Source of the DNA: Bacteroidota bacterium
Lineage (GTDB): Bacteria; Bacteroidota; Rhodothermia; Rhodothermales; JANQRZ01
Assembly (NCBI GenBank): GCA_038746285.1
Contig: JBCDKT010000005.1
Span: forward strand, 1-64,000
Reading direction: 5' to 3'
DNA: 64,000 nucleotides
The notes under the pieces: model-generated
Told to the model about the DNA's origin: nothing
The model's database searches: none
Seen by the model: only the letters and a program-made list of their open reading frames with translations
Shown: positions 63,381 through 64,000 of the stretch, in pieces
How positions within the stretch are numbered: the first letter of the stretch is position 1
Layout of the letters: each line of letters begins with the position of its first letter
Translations under genes and position numbers: made by a program

Positions 63381-63717
63381 GCTTCTGCGTCGGTGTCGTT
63401 GATAGGATCAGTCGACGGGGTTGTCTTCGGCGACGGCGCTGGGGTCCGCCGGGCCGGTGCGCTGGCAGAGGTAAGCGCGCGTATCGGGCGGGGCGAGAGG
63501 TGTGTGCCCAGTGGAAGGCAGCGCGAACCGGCGGAGGTGCGGTGCCAGAGGCCGGCGTCACGCCGTGGATGGCCCGGGTGAAGAGAGGGTGCAGAGAGGG
63601 GTCTGCTGCGCGGGGTGACTCTCTTCTAATGACGCCGAGCCGAGATGGGTCCCGATACCGGAAGACAGAGGACGGAAAGCGACGGAGCGCGTGAGCGGTC
63701 GCCCGCCGTCTTCTGGA
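63381..63717. other. Gene-free region upstream of the baeRF gene
   Basis: 337 bp with no credible coding region on either strand. It must contain the promoter of the minus-strand baeRF gene, but no clear element stands out. Confidence 0.5.
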
Positions 63718-64000
63718 TCATCGTCCTCCGGGGACGCCGAGGGTCGCCACGACGGGGAAGTGGTCCGAGACGGTGCGCGGGTCGTGGAGGTGCACGAAGT
63801 CCACGGCCCGGAGCGTCCGGTAAAGCTGCGGCGAGAGCAGGAGGTGGTCGAGCGAGGACAGCTCGCCCGCGTCGATCTCTTCGTTGCGGTTGCGGTCGTA
63901 GTAGGCCGTGTAGCGCTCGGCCTGGGGCACGTCGGCGGCGACGTTGCGGAGGTCGTCCTCCGGCCCTGGCCCGGCGCGCTGGACGGTGGCGAGCACGTCG
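63718..64000 (-). CDS. Endonuclease/exonuclease/phosphatase-family protein, C-terminal part
   Basis: Only the last 93 or so residues lie in the window; the gene continues past the right edge. Visible are an EF-hand-like YYDRNRNEEIDAGELSSL, LDHLLLSPQLYR and the catalytic Asp-His in VSDHFPVVATL, the end of the DNase I-like fold. It may be a secreted nuclease or phosphatase; the start and any signal peptide are not seen. Confidence 0.8.
   Translation of the reverse strand, partial: DVLATVQRAGPGPEDDLRNVAADVPQAERYTAYYDRNRNEEIDAGELSSLDHLLLSPQLYRTLRAVDFVHLHDPRTVSDHFPVVATLGVPGGR

Overview
The window is GC-rich, gene-dense bacterial chromosome. I place it in the Rhodothermia (Bacteroidota/Rhodothermota), probably near Rubricoccaceae/Rhodothermaceae. 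The reasons are an alternative complex III (actABCDEF) fused in one cluster with a caa3 oxidase of the A2 type (YSHPAVY), three secreted proteins with type IX-secretion-like C-terminal sorting domains, bacillithiol synthase BshA, and starts that mostly lack a Shine-Dalgarno sequence. The genus is an inference.

Layout. 1-432: intergenic, with two small palindromes. 433-8113: a large outer-membrane protein, a PIN toxin/antitoxin pair, a spondin-like secreted protein, a photolyase/cryptochrome homologue, a remnant of a short-chain dehydrogenase and a DUF2141 protein. 8159-14877: an RND efflux system (permease, adaptor, TolC) with its TetR regulator; matching palindromes lie in front of tetR and tolC. 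15017-18490: a large secreted glycoside-hydrolase-like protein. 18909-20256: a scarred region with tRNA-Phe, a headless Fic gene, a duplicated recG tail, a GIY-YIG nuclease and palindromic repeats. 20215-32003: recG, a SnoaL-like protein, a GspE/PilB-type ATPase, a REP-associated tyrosine transposase (RAYT), the ybbA/ybbP/tesA-like set, plsY and an LVIVD-repeat secreted protein. 32241-40886: rlpA-like, nadC, a thioesterase, accA, a two-domain glycosyltransferase, a hybrid PAS histidine kinase and a MATE exporter. 41114-55992: the respiratory cluster: ACIII, a membrane protein, SCO, and caa3 subunits II, I, III and IV. 56075-64000: metF, a frameshifted DUF5615 toxin with a DUF433 antitoxin, a kinase-like protein, bshA, two outer-membrane barrels, a bacterial eRF1-like (baeRF) protein and the end of an endonuclease/exonuclease/phosphatase gene.

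How it works together. Quinol electrons pass through ACIII (pentaheme ActA, Fe-S ActB, membrane ActC and ActF, ActD, monoheme ActE) to the cytochrome c domain of CoxB and then to the caa3 oxidase, with SCO loading CuA. The most unusual signal is two families of dispersed palindromes. One has the outer stem GTAGGGGC...GCCCCTAC and several alternative cores. It occurs inside the RAYT gene as a perfect 30-bp palindrome, at six gene junctions of the respiratory cluster, and once near the right end. The other is built around GTCATCC...GGATGAC. It lies beside the GIY-YIG gene, between the glycosyltransferase and the kinase, and apparently in frame inside the RND permease. Together these look like a resident transposase/nuclease-repeat system that has marked operon junctions and coding sequence.
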